Shown here: positions 35,145-46,495 of the stretch, piece after piece | How the letters are laid out: every line of letters starts with the position of its first letter | How positions within the stretch are numbered: position 1 is the first letter of the stretch | Assembly (NCBI GenBank): GCA_001600635.1 | Contig: BCKL01000048.1 | Span: 1 to 53,564 of the forward strand | Reading direction: 5' to 3' | From: Leucosporidium creatinivorum | Lineage: Eukaryota > Basidiomycota > Microbotryomycetes > Leucosporidiales > Leucosporidiaceae | DNA length: 53,564 nucleotides | The notes under the pieces: model-generated | Told to the model about the DNA's origin: nothing | Databases searched by the model: none | What the model saw: only the letters and a program-made list of their open reading frames with translations | Program-made: the position numbers and the translations under genes

Positions 35145-37209
35145 GGGGTACAGAAGGGCGGGATGAGCGCCTGCTTCCCGTCCTGTAGTCGATTATTCCC
35201 GCTGTTGCAGACGAAGAGTTGGAGCCGAGCGAGAGAGGGACGAAGCAAGGTGACGAACGCCTAGCGTCTTAGAGGAGGAGAGGGCGAGGGCAGTGCTGCT
35301 TGGAAGTCGGGCGCCGTGCTGAAGAGGTACAGAATCCAACGAGAGAGGGGAGCACTCTGTTGTAGGGAGAAGCTCGTTGGGCAGATCGACGTCTAATAGG
35401 CGAGGTGAGAGGTTGAGGGAAGAGAGCAGACGCTCAGCGCTCGCTTCGACTTCGACGACGAAACTCAAAGACGACCAACGGCTCGCGCGCATGCTCATCT
35501 TCCGAGCTAGCGTAGGTCTCAGCTGTTGGTTTCTGTAGCTCTTCTTTCCCTCGACTCTACTGTACATCCCTACAGAAATCTCTCCCCATCTTCCTCCCTA
35601 TTCCAGGGTTCGCTCATGGCTGTCTCACTCGACCCCGTCCAGGCGCAGCGAGCTCATCGCCGAACTTGCCTTGTCGAGCTCACCCTCCTTCTTGGAGCAC
35701 GTCGATCTTCACTCTCCTTCGACCCTCTTAATTCGGTCGCCTCTTGCCTCTCTCCTCGTCCTTTGCCGTGCAAGCAAAGCCTGCCCTGCACCTCATCCAG
35801 CAACTTGCCTTTCGCCGCCCCCGTCACAACAGAAAAATCGGCCGAGCTTCCCAATTCTGCATGGGTTGTAGTTGGGTAAGCGGCTGGCTCTCGGCGCTGC
35901 AATGTCCGAGCCGGAAAGTCTCTTGCTATACGTTGCGCCTCAGCCTCGTTACGGTGCACGAGCTGTCCCCACCTCCTTGGCCTTTCGCACAAGCTCGCTC
36001 CCATGGTTCGCCGAGCAAGGGATCAGGCCAACTTTATTCAACACAGCGACCTGCATCTGTGCAACTTGGCTCCCCCTTCCCGAGCCTTCCCTGCTCTGCT
36101 TTGCTCCCCCTCTGCTTCCCGTTCTTCGGCCTCCTTGGGTGAGAGAGCTTCGCCGAGCAGCCTCTCCTGTCCCATCCTCATCGCTCCCCGCACCGAAGAC
36201 ACTGCTTTCATCATCTACCCACTACTTCCCCCTCGGCCTCCCCTCTCTGACGAACTGCAGAAACGGGAGCGAGCAGAAGTTTCGCACGCCGAGCGCGCCG
36301 AGCTTTGAAATGTTCTCATCCTGCGAGGCACCTTCCGGCAGCAAGCACGACCCCAGCGATAAGCTTCTTCCCCCCTACTTCGCGCTCTGCTCCAGAGTGC
36401 CGAAGAGGCTGCCGAAGGGCAAGCACTCAGTTCTGCGAGCTGGGGCGCCAGCGGAGGTTGTGGAGCAGGAGGGGGAGGGGCTCTTCATCTCGGAGCAGCC
36501 TCCTGCAGCTCGCTCGTCGTCTGCAAAGGCTTTCTGCACCCTGCGAGCTTCGCTTCCGTACAGGTGCCTCACGCTTCCGCACTTGTCGACTCGCGAGCGA
36601 TCGAAAAAGATCCGTCAGAGCTTTCGGCTTCGGCGAAGGGCTACCGTCATGGCAACCGCCTCCTCATCACCCTGCGATCGACCTCCTACTTCTGTACAGA
36701 CCTGAGACCGGGTCTGACATCCGAGCCCGGAGCTCAAGTCAAAGGGGCTGCTGGAGAGGAGCATGGCGAGCGCATCGGCGCTGAGATTGTCAGGTCCGAG
36801 AGGCAGGCAAAGCAGGGAAGACGAAGCCTCTTGCTCGCGCTTTCTCGCTTCGCTGAGCCATGCACTGGAGTCCGGTCTCAACGTTACCAGCATGCAGAGT
36901 TGGAGCCTTCGCGGTGGGATCAGCTGCAGGTCAGCTGAGCGAGCAGCAAAGAGTTGGGATCAGCGCCGAGCTGTGTTCTTCGGCAAGAGCTCGAGCTGAG
37001 GCATGTTGTACAGAGCTGCAGCTGTCTGAGAACATTCAAAGCAGTGAGGTGTACCTCCGCGTGGTGTACCGAAGTCGCATCCCCTTCCCGAGTAAGAGCA
37101 AGAGACCACTCGGCTTCTCGGCGCTCGCCCCTCGAGTCAAGCCCCACTGAACAGCTAGATACAAAGGCTTACAATCCTACAAGCACTGCAACACCTCCTT
37201 CACTCAACT
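35145..37209. other. about 2 kb without a supportable gene
   Basis: The longest non-genic stretch here, between the kinase start and the stop of the toast-rack gene, both minus strand. Plus-strand frames of up to 277 codons exist, but the longest (35872-36705) starts at TTG and is low-complexity, with no domain and no matching intron structure. The region likely contains the kinase promoter and a long leader; a non-coding RNA cannot be excluded. Confidence 0.4.
35193..35567 (-). other. possible upstream ORF in kinase leader
   Basis: A 124-codon ATG-started frame (MYSRVEGKKSYRNQQ) ends with TAA 48 nt before the kinase start and is in the same frame. It could be a uORF, a coding first exon joined by an intron, or chance. 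No family resemblance. Confidence 0.25.
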
Positions 37210-38915
37210 TTACACAACCTCAATCACAGCCTCCCGATTGCTACTTTCGACCTTCAAGCTGCCCTTGCTTCCCTCTCCCTCCTCGCCACCACTAGATACA
37301 CGGCCAGTGACCTTATTCTTGCTCTCTTGGTCGTAGGAGATGGTATGCGATGAAGGAGCGGTGATGTTGGCCGAGGCGTTGGATGTGGAAGCCTGTAAGT
37401 GTCGATGTCGATATCGCCGAGGGAGAGGGAGAGGGAGAGAGAGCAGCAAAAGGGTCAGCTACAGGCAGGAAGGAGGGAAGAGGAGAGAGAGCAAACGTAC
37501 ATGGAATGTCCCATCAAACGGTCCAGCAACAGCGACCCTGACCCTCCCATTCGGGCTCTTTGCCTCAAACTGAATCTCCGTCCCGCTCGGCGCCTTGCCA
37601 AACCTCAGATCAATGGGGCCATTGGCCGTCTTGGCCTCTCCTGTGATCCTCGGTCCCACCTCTCCTCCTCCGCTCTTCTTAACGTCCTCAGCCAATAGCG
37701 GCGGTGTCCCTTCCTTCCTCGCCTCCGCCGAGCTGAGCACCTCCACATCCCCCTCAATCCCCCCATTACACGTCTTGAACCAGACCTCCCCACCGACCCT
37801 ATACACCCCCTCAATTCCCCGATTCACAGTCTCGAGCTTCAACCTCCTCCGCCCTTCGAACCTTCCCCCAATCTTGCCGTTGGAAGTCTTGACTTCCAAC
37901 TCCTCCGCCTCGAACGCTCCTTCGACGGGTCGGTTGGACGTCCGAACCGTCGCTACGGTGGCGACGAGGTAAGAGCCCGAGATCTTTGCATTCTCGGCTT
38001 GAAGGTCGAGCGATTGGAGCGCGTACCTCCCCTCCACCGGTGCGTTGGCAGTCTTGAGGCTCGTCCTCCCGGCCGAGAGGTGGTCAAATGAGAGAGCAGC
38101 ATTGGTCGTAGCGAGGGAGAGCTGGGCAAAGTGGAGAGAGGAGAGGGAGGGGGCGCCGAGGTGCCGCCATTGCGAGGCGGAGGTTTGGAGGGAGTGAAGC
38201 GACGAGAGGGAGGAGGGGAAGGTGAGGGTTATGTGGAAGGAAAGTTGCGAGGCGAGGCGGGAGGGGGACATGGAAGGGGTCTGCGCGCGCCGAGGGAGAA
38301 GGAGAAGGGAGGGGTCAGCGACCGCAACGCCGAGCAGCGCGCACGCGCGAGGTGTAAGCCCGAGACACGAACGCACCTTGACGCTCAACCTCCATTCCTC
38401 TCCGTCACCACTCTTTTCCAACTCGACACTACTCTCCTCCCACAGCACCTCATCATTCCACCTCGCCTCGACCCTCACCCTCATCTCGGCCTCCCCCTCT
38501 CCCAACTGTCCTCCTTCCCTCTTCTCCTGCCGAGCCGTCCGATGATCACCAGCAGTCAACTGCTGAACCGCATCATCATAGCTCGGCAATCCCCCTGCTC
38601 CTCCTGCTCCTCCCCCTGCTCCTCCCCCTCCGCCGCCCGCAACCTCAAACTGCAAAGTGCCATGCCCCCAAGCTCCCTCGGCCACGACGACCAGACTGGA
38701 GCGCTCTGTGATGCGCGCTGTAAGCTCTTTGACCTGCTTGAATGACCCGGCGGGGAGAGGGGAGGATGGATCCCACGAGGAGGGAGGGATGCGTTCTTGT
38801 GTTATCGAGGTGTAGAGGGAGGTGAGGGCGGCGAACCTGTGTAAGGGAGCCGGAGAGCAGAGGGAAGTGCGTTAGTAGGTGAGGATGAGGTATAGAGAGG
38901 GAAGAGGACGTACAT
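37210..38915 (-). CDS. toast-rack (DUF4097-like) beta-repeat protein
   Basis: Not a known enzyme; a right-handed beta-repeat protein resembling the bacterial DUF4097 adhesin-like toast-rack domain. The start codon is itself split by an intron: AT at 38915-38914, then intron 38913-38837, then G. The N terminus reads MFAALTSLYTSITQERI and is followed by a Gly-rich linker. From about residue 190 at least eight repeats of about 20 residues carry the pattern T-x-N-G/A-x-I/V-x-G: LKTANAPVEGRY, VRTSNRPVEGAF, VKTSNGKIGGRF, LETVNRGIEGVY, FKTCNGGIEGDV, AKTANGPIDLRF, AKSPNGRVRVAV, ending TGRVSSGGEEGE and EAVIEVV. Function unknown; such repeats suggest a scaffold or surface role. Confidence 0.75.
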
Positions 38916-39172
38916 GGCGAGAGAGGAGAGAAGCGGTAGTAGGTGGCAAGTTGAGGCGAGGAGAAGGCGCCTGAGGTGTAGGGGAGTAGGTAGGCGAGCT
39001 TGTAGCGAGTGTGTAGTCGATTCGAAAGAGCACAGACGAGGTCAAGATGCGGCAGGAGCAGAAGCGGCTGACTTGAACTCTCCGAAAGCTCGGTCTTGCG
39101 CTCTGCGAAGGGCGGGTCATGGCTTTTCACCCCCAAAGTCTCGATAAATGCTCCAGCTCTATATAGTACTGC

Positions 39173-40568
39173 TCAAGCCTGAATCCCCTTCTTGAACTCC
39201 TCCCACTCCTCCTTGGCCATGCCCAACTCCTCCGCCTCCCACGCCTCCATGCCTTCCAACTCCTCTACCACTTTCCTCACTTGTTCCTTCTCCCCTCCCT
39301 CCAAACCCCCTGTACCTTCCTCCTTAGTCCTCTCCACCGTATTCACCAAAAACCTCAACACCTTCTCCTTGTAATCCGAGTCCACCGCCGAAACGTCGCC
39401 GTCGGGACCGGTGGGCAGGGAGGATGAGGGGTCGAGAGAGGAGAGGAGGAGGGGGAGAACGCCGGAGACGCGGAGAGAGGTGAGGAGGGTGGAGGGGGAT
39501 ACGGCTTGGGACACGAGTTGGGAGAGGAGGAAGGCCGTCTTGGAGCGGAGGGTCTGGGAGGGGTCTGCTCGGCGGGAGGGCGAGGGCCGAGGTCAGCTCG
39601 GGTGATGGCGCAGGAAGACGGCGAGGGAGAACAGAGACACGAGGTACTCACCCTGAAGACAGCTCAAGAGCACCTTCCACCCCTCCAACTGCCCAAACCT
39701 AGCGACAGCAAGAGGCGAGTGCTTCAAAGTCGAGGAAAGGCAGTACATGGCCTTGTTCCGAGTCGGTTCGGGGTGGTTGTTGGAGGTCAAGAGGGAGGAG
39801 ACGGTGGGAAGGGGGTCGTGCTCGAGGAACTGGTGAGATGTGAGGAGGAGAAGGTCAGCCGAGAAGGAGAGCGAGAGAGGGAAGGGAGGGAGAGGGACGA
39901 ACGGCGGCTTGCGCGCGGGGGTTGTTCTGTTGTGTGAGGAGAGAGGTCAGCGGGATCCTCGTGTCGTGCGATGAGAGAACTACACACCTGAACAGCAGTA
40001 CCACAGACCCAGCATGCGCGAAGGACGACCTCCTCGTCCTCGTCGGTCAAGTGCTCGATGATGGGCTTCCACAGGCCGCCGAACTTGAGGTCTGTTGTAA
40101 CAGTATCATTAGTTTGTAGTTCTACCGAGCTGCTCAGCCTGTAGCTCACCATTGGCGTTATCCAGATCCTCGACGAGCTTCGCAGGGGGAGCGAAAGAAG
40201 GAGAAGGAGCCGACGAAAAAGGGTCAGCTCTGAGATATAGAGCTACAGCTATGGCTTCGCAAGGCAAAGAAGGTTGTACTCACCATTTCTAGATCATCCC
40301 AAGCCCTGAGCTTATCCTCCCTAGTAACTTGTTGATCTTTGATACCTTTGCCATCCCTATCTACCCATTTCCCCTGAATGACCATGACACATTCCTTCAT
40401 CCTATCAGCGTCTGTAGTGCCCATGATGGCTTTGAGCATGTCGGTGTTGAGGTCGGGTCGTTTGCCTTGTTTCATCTCTTCTGCTAAAGGTAATAGAGCT
40501 CCCGGGGCGGCATTCTCAATCCCCCAGCGCAGGAGGGATTGCGTAGGATCAAAAGGTGCGGAGGCCAT
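39173..40568 (-). CDS. FES1: Hsp70 nucleotide exchange factor Fes1 (HspBP1)
   Basis: Armadillo-repeat exchange factor that releases ADP from cytosolic Hsp70. Start ATG 40568 (MASAPFDPTQSLLRWGIENA) with the typical Fes1 N terminus LLRWGIENAAPGALLPLAEE, followed by DMLKAIMGTTDADRMKECV. The armadillo core has LVEDLDNAND, GLWKPIIEHLTDEDEEVVLR, ACWVCGTAVQ and NNPRAQAAFLEHDPLPTVSS, then NKAMYCLSSTLKHSPLAVAR, and ends in an acidic helix EEWEEFKKGIQA. Five introns or so. It shares a 278-bp divergent promoter with the membrane-protein gene at 40847. Together with Hsp20 it is one of two chaperone-system genes in the window. Confidence 0.92.
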
Positions 40569-40846
40569 TATTGTGTTGTAGACGAGGTGAAAGTGTAGCA
40601 GGGAGAGAGCTCGCTCAGCTCTGTCAGCTAAAGTAGTCGCGTCTTTAGCGACTTGCCAGAATCCTCCAGATTCATCTCTTGCCCTTTGTCCGCACCTGCT
40701 CTCGTTCCAGTCTCGAATCTCCTGCAGCGTCGTCTAGCTATCCTGCAGCCATCCCGCTCCCACCCTATCGCCCTACAACCCCCTCCACCGCTCTCTGACG
40801 TCGCCCTCCCTCTTTCCCGCTCATTCGGGGCTGTCCTGCAGCTACA

Positions 40847-41923
40847 ATGAGCTCCCGTGCGTTCCCTCCTTCCCTAGCATCAAACATCACCAGCTAAGCC
40901 TCTCCCCCCCTACAGCCCAACCACCCCCCATCTCCATCTTCAACACCCCGTCTGACCCCCGCTCGGACGTGGCTTTAGCGCCCTGGGTTTGGCTCCCGTT
41001 GACCTTCCTCATGGTCGTCTGTATCCTCTATGTTTCGTTGAGGAGGGCCCATTCGATCCAACTCTTGGGGAGGGGGAGGGAGTGGTGAGTCTTGCTTTCG
41101 ACTCGGAGGGGAGCGGTTCGGCGAGGAGGCGAGCCGAGATGAGAGGACAGCGCTGACCGCTGTGTGTGATGGGACACACAGGATCAACCTTCACCTAACC
41201 TTCCTCTCCTCCCACCCCTCGGGTATCCGATTAGCGCCACACGACCTCAACGCCACCTCCTTCGGCGTGGGCGCTCCCGACTCGGACTCAGACTCGGAGG
41301 ACGACGAAGGGCTGCCCATCACCCGACGACCGAATCGCGGGGTAGACACTACAGACGAGCTCCCCCTCCCCTACCGTCGACAAGGCGCCTGGGGTATCGC
41401 ACGGGAAACAGGGGCGACGGCGCTTGGGCTCGGTTGGAAGGGGTGGGAGGCGCTCGGCTGGGGCAGAGAGAAAGGAGGCAGCTGGAGAGGGGAGGGGGAG
41501 AGGGACGATGGCATTGCCAAAAAGTTTTGGGGCACGAGGAGGGGGGATCGGATTGGTGGGATCAGGCTCGGCGGTGCTGCTCCTGCTCGGCGAGGCGGAG
41601 GGCAGGGCGGGCTGAGCGGCTTCTCGGGCTTGTTGGAGCGGGTGACGGACGTAGCGGGCGGCTCCTCTAGAATTTCTCCATCTACTCCATATTCTTCCCT
41701 CCCGACCCACGCTGCTCCCCCTCCCCCTCCACCGCCGCCTCCAACCGCCTCGCGCCGAACTGCTCCCCTCTCCCCTTCCTCCCGCTCCCACAGTCGAGCA
41801 GCCAGTATCTCTTCCTCCACCAATGGCGGCGGATTGTTCGAGCTCGGGGAGGAGGATGAAGAAGCGGCGGTGGAGCTGCCTAGGGAGTTTGAGTTGAGGG
41901 AGGTGGGTCGGCCGAGCGAGTGA
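40847..41923 (+). CDS. uncharacterised single-pass membrane protein
   Basis: Three exons starting MSSPQPPPISIFNTP, the first exon being only ten bases (ATGAGCTCCC). One clear membrane segment, WVWLPLTFLMVVCILYVSLR, lies at about residues 28-47, followed by basic residues, so the long C-terminal part is predicted cytosolic. That part has an acidic SDSDSEDDEG stretch, Gly/Trp-rich repeats (LGLGWKGWEALGWGREK), RRGDRIGGIRLGG, a run of prolines and a Ser-rich region, ending ELREVGRPSE. No family recognised; similar layouts are common among fungal-specific proteins. Confidence 0.72.
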
Positions 41924-42158
41924 GGCAGAGGAGGAGAGGAGCCGGCGTGTGTTTTACCGCTGGGAAGTGGGAGTGGCAGTAGTAGTGTTGCTGTGATATA
42001 TATACGACTTGGGGTAGACTTCAGCGGACGAAAGGAAAGGCGAGAGGAGAGCTCGGTGAGAGGCTCGGCGCTCTCAAGTCCTTTGCGAGAGAGAAAGGGA
42101 AGAGAGAGAGATGACAGCGAGTGGGGTTACATAATGCTAAGCGATGAATGATTAGCTA

Positions 42159-44398
42159 CTACCGCGCTTGTCCATACCCTGCCCCTCTGCTCTCTTCGCC
42201 CTCCCCACTCTCGCTCCGCTCCATCCTATACGCCTGCTCCACCGGCCTCTCCTCCTCCTGCCGTGTTGGTGTCCTCGTTCCACCCACAGCAGCTCCACTA
42301 GCGTACGGCTGGTCGTCATACCCCGCCAGCCCCGCCTCCCAACTCTTCCGATTCTCCCCTCCTCCTCCTCCGGCACGACCAGAATCGACGCTCCTCCTCC
42401 CAAACGCCGCTACAGGGATCTGCGTCTCCGGCTGCCTCCCCTCTCCCCCGCTGAGGGATCCCCAAGTCCTAGTCCTCTGCGCCATCGGCCTCGGCGAGCC
42501 GTTCGGCGAGCCTGAGATTGAGTCCTTCTCGCCGAGCGCGAGCGAGAGGTCCATCCCGGGGTTGGAGCTCTGGTGCTTGGAGTGCGTGCCCGGCTTGTTG
42601 AGGATGTAGCGGATGGTGAAGACGATGCCGCGGTAGCCTTCTAGTAGGAAATCGGCTGTTCGAGCGACAGCGGGAGGGAGAGGGAGAGTCAGCTCGAGCC
42701 GGGAGGGAAGGCGAAAGAAGAGAGAAGACGTACAGTAGTTGAAGGAATCAAGAACCGCCCAAAAGACCGAGGTATGAGAAGCACCTTCCGGTCGCATCTC
42801 CTTGTAGCTCTTCCATGAAAAGGCCCAGAGAAAAAGAGCCGAGAAGCCGACCATCTGCGAACGCCGAGAGAGCGGTCAGCGCGAGAAGCAACGAAAGAGG
42901 GGAGACGGCGTACCTCGCAACATGTGCAGAGAGCTTGCAATCCGTCTGCTACGTTCGTCGCAGTCCAATAGTCGGTGGCTGCGACGGGGGTGAAGAGTTG
43001 GGAGGAGAGTTGGGAGGAGAGTCAGCCAACGCCGAGAGGGTCGTCGTGAGGATCGAGAACTCGTAGCTCACCTTTGATCACGTTGTGATCGGCAAGGACT
43101 GAGAAGATGAAGCCCTGATAGAAGGTGATCATAACTGGTAGTAGGGAGAGCAGCAGAGCGGACCAGACTCGGTCAGCTTTCGGCTCGGCTCTCGTTCGTC
43201 TCGCTCGTGTCCACACTCGCGATCCTTGGGCTCCAGCCACGAGACGTGAACTTCAGCCTCGAAGCCTGGAGAATAGCTCACCAATTCCCTTGATCCCCAG
43301 GAACTTAGCCAACGGGTTTTGTCCCTTCAACCGATCCTTGTGATTACACCGGCGAGGGAGATGAGGGGACCTGCGAACGAGAGCGAGGGTGGCAGCGAGA
43401 GGAAGGGTCAGCGAGAGGAAGGGTGACGGGCACCGAGAGAGCTCGGCGGTCGACAGATTGACACCGTCAACCCAGAGGACGCACGGAGGAGAGAGTACTG
43501 CAGAACACTCCACTTGAAAGCGTGGGTGAAGTAGGGCTTGCTCGGGCGGAAGCGGCTGTCGAGCAAAGGAACGTCAGCCTCCTGCGCCGAATCCTTATTC
43601 GATACAGACAGTAACTCACATGCAGCAAAACGGGAAAGGAATGCTCCTCTTCTCCTTCTCCATCAGCACGCGCTTCTGGTCCGCCGTCGAGTCGCCGATA
43701 TATTGGAGGAGGAGCATGAGGAAGGCGGCTAGAACTAAACTCTCATAGACTACCTCGGCAAGGGAGTAATAGGTGTAGGCGCGGAAGTAGCGGTAGGAGA
43801 AGAAGGAGACTGGTGAGGATGTAAAGTTCAGCTCGGCGAGGAGGGACGAGGTTCGGCGTTGGCAGCGCGTCAAAGAGGATGTGGGAAGGTAGCTCGACCT
43901 ACTGATAGCGTATACTGGTGGCATGAGAAGGATCCGCTGTTGTCGATGCAGGTCATTAGCTAATGCCCAAGCCGAGAAGGTCCCTTCGGCGCCTCACCAT
44001 GATCTGTCGCTGCTCCTTTGGCCGGTAGTAATTCCTGGCGTGCATGAAGACGGTGAAGAGCGAGATTACTGTTGACTGTATCGGATGCAAATGGGTTAGC
44101 CTAGCTGTAGAGAAGCATCGAACATCGGCTCGCAGCGACGCTCGCGGCCGGACGTTTCGGCTCTGCTCGAGGTAAGCGAGCAAACATACCACAGCAGCAG
44201 TAGCACCAGCAATAATCCATCCGATCTTGTGCGCATCCCATCTAGAGCCACAAGAACAGCGAAGTCAGCTCAGCTCGCCAAACAAGCTGGTCGCTAGCGT
44301 CTCGAGCTGCCTCCAACTCACCTCCCATTCCAGAACACCTCTTGGTCGATATCAGCATCATTGATGGCTTCACAAGTGTGATTGCCGAGTAGCACCAT
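42159..44398 (-). CDS. TMEM184/OSTalpha-like membrane protein, apparently with internal deletion
   Basis: Multi-pass protein of the organic solute transporter alpha / TMEM184 / LAZ1 family. Start ATG 44398 (MVLLGNHTCEAINDADIDQE). Visible helices and motifs: WDAHKIGWIIAGATAAV, STVISLFTVFMHARNYYRPK, RILLMPPVYAI, YSLAEVVYESLVLAAFLMLL, RFRPSKPYFTHAFKWSVLQY, RPLISLAG, KDRLKGQNPLAKFLGIKG, VMITFYQGFIFSVLADHNVI, MVGFSALFLWAFSWKSYKEM; the tail is Ser/Gly-rich and ends GAGYGQAR. Between RPLISLAG and HKDRLKG (about 43340-43357) the two halves abut out of frame, with no intron to correct it. As I recall the family, a loop and a membrane helix (about 40-50 residues) belong there and are missing. So this copy is either damaged or misassembled. 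Confidence 0.75.
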
Positions 44399-45107
44399 TG
44401 CGGAATCTGCAGAGGTCCAAGACTGACGAAGGAGATAGCGACGACGCTTTTGGAACGGGAGACGCTGGCGAAGGATGTCGATGGCCTGCAGTGATGTATG
44501 CGGGTGTTGAGCGCTGCTGTACTGTACTGGGGTAGCTAGGGATGTCGAACGACCAGCGAGAATTGGCAGAAAGGCTGGATGCGAGCTGGCGAGGGGGCAG
44601 CAGGACCGGAGAGGGGGCTTGAGCGCCGAGGTGGCTTTGAGGTCAGATTGCAGTGAGTGTAGGAAGCCGGACTGAGTAGTGGGGGTGGGCTCTTGATACA
44701 CTGTTACTGTACGCCTTTCCAGCTGAACGATCCACGAGCGCAGTTGCCCTTCAGGAGCTCCTAGCACCTCGGCGCTCCCTTTCTACCTTGCTGAATCGAG
44801 GCTGTGCTCCACTGCAGCGCGAGACTCTTGTATATAAGCAGGAGCAGGGGTATATCAGGTATCTAGACCTCGGCGCGTACTCTCATGGTTCTCGCAACTC
44901 TCCCTGCAGCAGAGTTTGCCAGCCCCCTGCTCTCATCGCCGAGTCAACTCCCTCGAGCCGAGCTGATCAGATGACGGCATGTATAGTATCAGTCAAGTAG
45001 AAGGGAAGTAATAATTATCACAGAGGGGTCATAGTAGGGTGGATGGTATGTCTGAACAGAGCCGTAGGCCGTGCAGTGGAGGCGGCGCCGAGCAGCGAGG
45101 GGCTAGC
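44399..45107. other. intergenic, TMEM184-like promoter and coiled-coil 3' flank
   Basis: 709 bp between minus-strand genes. A TATATAA at 44831-44837 is the only TATA-like box; read on the minus strand (TTATATA) it lies about 430 bp upstream of the TMEM184-like ATG. Motifs GAGCGCCGAG at 44621-44630 and CTCGGCGCTC at 44768-44777. No gene. Confidence 0.4.
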
Positions 45108-46088
45108 TCAGACCCTAGGGGCGGCGGTGGCGGGCGCGTCGGCGTGCAGAGCGGCCTCGCGCTGCTTCTGTAGTCGGGGAATGTGAAGAAGTTGTCAGCT
45201 CGAGCTAACTACGAACGAGGGAGGGACAAAACGTACATCATGAGCCTCTTTCGCGGCGGTGGCCTGTTGCAGCTCCTGCGCCTTCGAGTCGCGGGCAGCG
45301 ACCAGCTTGCGGTGCTCCTCGGTCTTTGCCTGTGCGATGATGAGATCAGTCAGCGAGAGCTCTCGGACGATCTGGGGCAAGGGAATGGCGAAGGGCAGGG
45401 AAGGCTCGCCGAAGGGAGGGGGAGCGGGAGCGAGAGTAGTCGAGTGGGGAGGTGAGACGAGGGGAAGAGATATAGTCACTAACCTGGAGATCCTGCTTCG
45501 CCTTGTTGAGCTTGGTGATAGCACCGTTGTGCTTCTCCTCGGCGCGCTGAAGTCCCTTGAGGTACTTGGCCTCCTTCGTCGCGGCCTTCTCTACGGCCTT
45601 GTTGGCCTTGATTTCGGCCTGTGGGGACGATCAGATGTATTGTTAGCTGACTCTCGCTCTGCAAGCTCCCCATCCGTCCTCCAAGCAGCTCAACAGCTTC
45701 GACCCGAACCAAGCGCCGAGCACGAACTCACCTTTGCCGCTTTCGCCTCAGCCTTGACCTGCTGCTTGCTCTGCTTCTCCACAGAGTGTAGCTGCTTGTT
45801 CTCCTTCTTCTCATCGCCATGGATCTGCTTCTCGAGCTTCTTGTGTTCCTTCTCCTGCTGAGCGGCGATCTTGGGGTCGATGGTGTTGGTAGCAGTGTGC
45901 TGCTCGACGAGCTGAGTTGCAGAGAGTGTGGTGATGCGTAGGAGACGGTGCGTGTAGATGGACAGGGAGCGTCAGCAAACGCCACGCTAGTCACGCGCAA
46001 AGCGAAGAGAGCTGGCACTCACAGGAGCGGCCTGAGCTTGAGGAGCAGTCTCAGCTTGAGGGGCGGCGGTGTTGATGGGGGCGGACAT
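45108..46088 (-). CDS. small charged coiled-coil protein
   Basis: Function not recognised. Five exons, start ATG 46088 (MSAPINTAAPQAETAPQAQA), then an almost continuous Lys/Glu/Ala/Gln-rich helix: NTIDPKIAAQQEKEHKKLEK, KENKQLHSVEKQSKQQVKAE, AEIKANKAVEKAATKEAKYL, AKTEEHRKLVAARDSKAQEL, QQATAAKEAHD. Ends HADAPATAAPRV. The heptad-like spacing of Leu, Val and Ala with alternating charges predicts a long coiled coil with disordered Ala/Pro ends. Proteins like this are common in basidiomycetes and may be stress or cytoskeletal accessory proteins, but nothing in the sequence decides. Confidence 0.75.
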
Positions 46089-46495
46089 GTCGTAAGTAGC
46101 AGTGATCCAAAGAGCAGTGAGATGCAGGAGAAAGAGCCTTGAATATGAACTTGACGTCGAACATCTCGCGCGGAATTCTCCCAAGTCTCGATCTCCTTCA
46201 TCCAACAGCGTCATAGGCCGGCTGATGTCAATTAATCGTGAAGGGAGTTGTGCTGCGCATGTAGGTTGATAGGTGAGCGTCGAGACGAGCAGCGAAGAAA
46301 ATGAGCAGAGCTGTGGTCGAAGGGACAGAGCGTCGGGACCTCCTCATGGCGACGACAGTCGAACGCCGAGACTTCCTCCCCCTTCCCTCGGTTCAGCTCC
46401 TGCAGGCGGATGACAAGGCTGTCCTGTTCTTCCTAGTTTTCTCTCATACTTCCACCTCTTCCCATTTCGACCTTGCAGTACCCTTATCAGCGTGC
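46089..46495. promoter_or_regulatory. divergent region, coiled-coil / protoglobin
   Basis: 407 bp between divergent start codons. An in-frame ATG at 46301 would extend the protoglobin by 65 residues that lack family resemblance, so this stretch is more likely promoter and leader. A GAACGCCGAG motif lies at 46361-46370. Confidence 0.4.

Noticed and set aside
35872-36705. 277-codon plus-strand open frame
   Set aside because: It opens at TTG, not ATG, is low-complexity, has no recognisable domain and overlaps frames in other phases.
44831-44837. TATATAA as promoter of a plus-strand gene
   Set aside because: No plus-strand gene follows within 1.6 kb; it may serve the minus-strand TMEM184-like gene or be chance.
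46301-46495. N-terminal extension of the protoglobin from ATG 46301
   Set aside because: The globin-sensor domain begins at MIDIDRNRL; the extra 65 residues look like leader sequence and have no family match.
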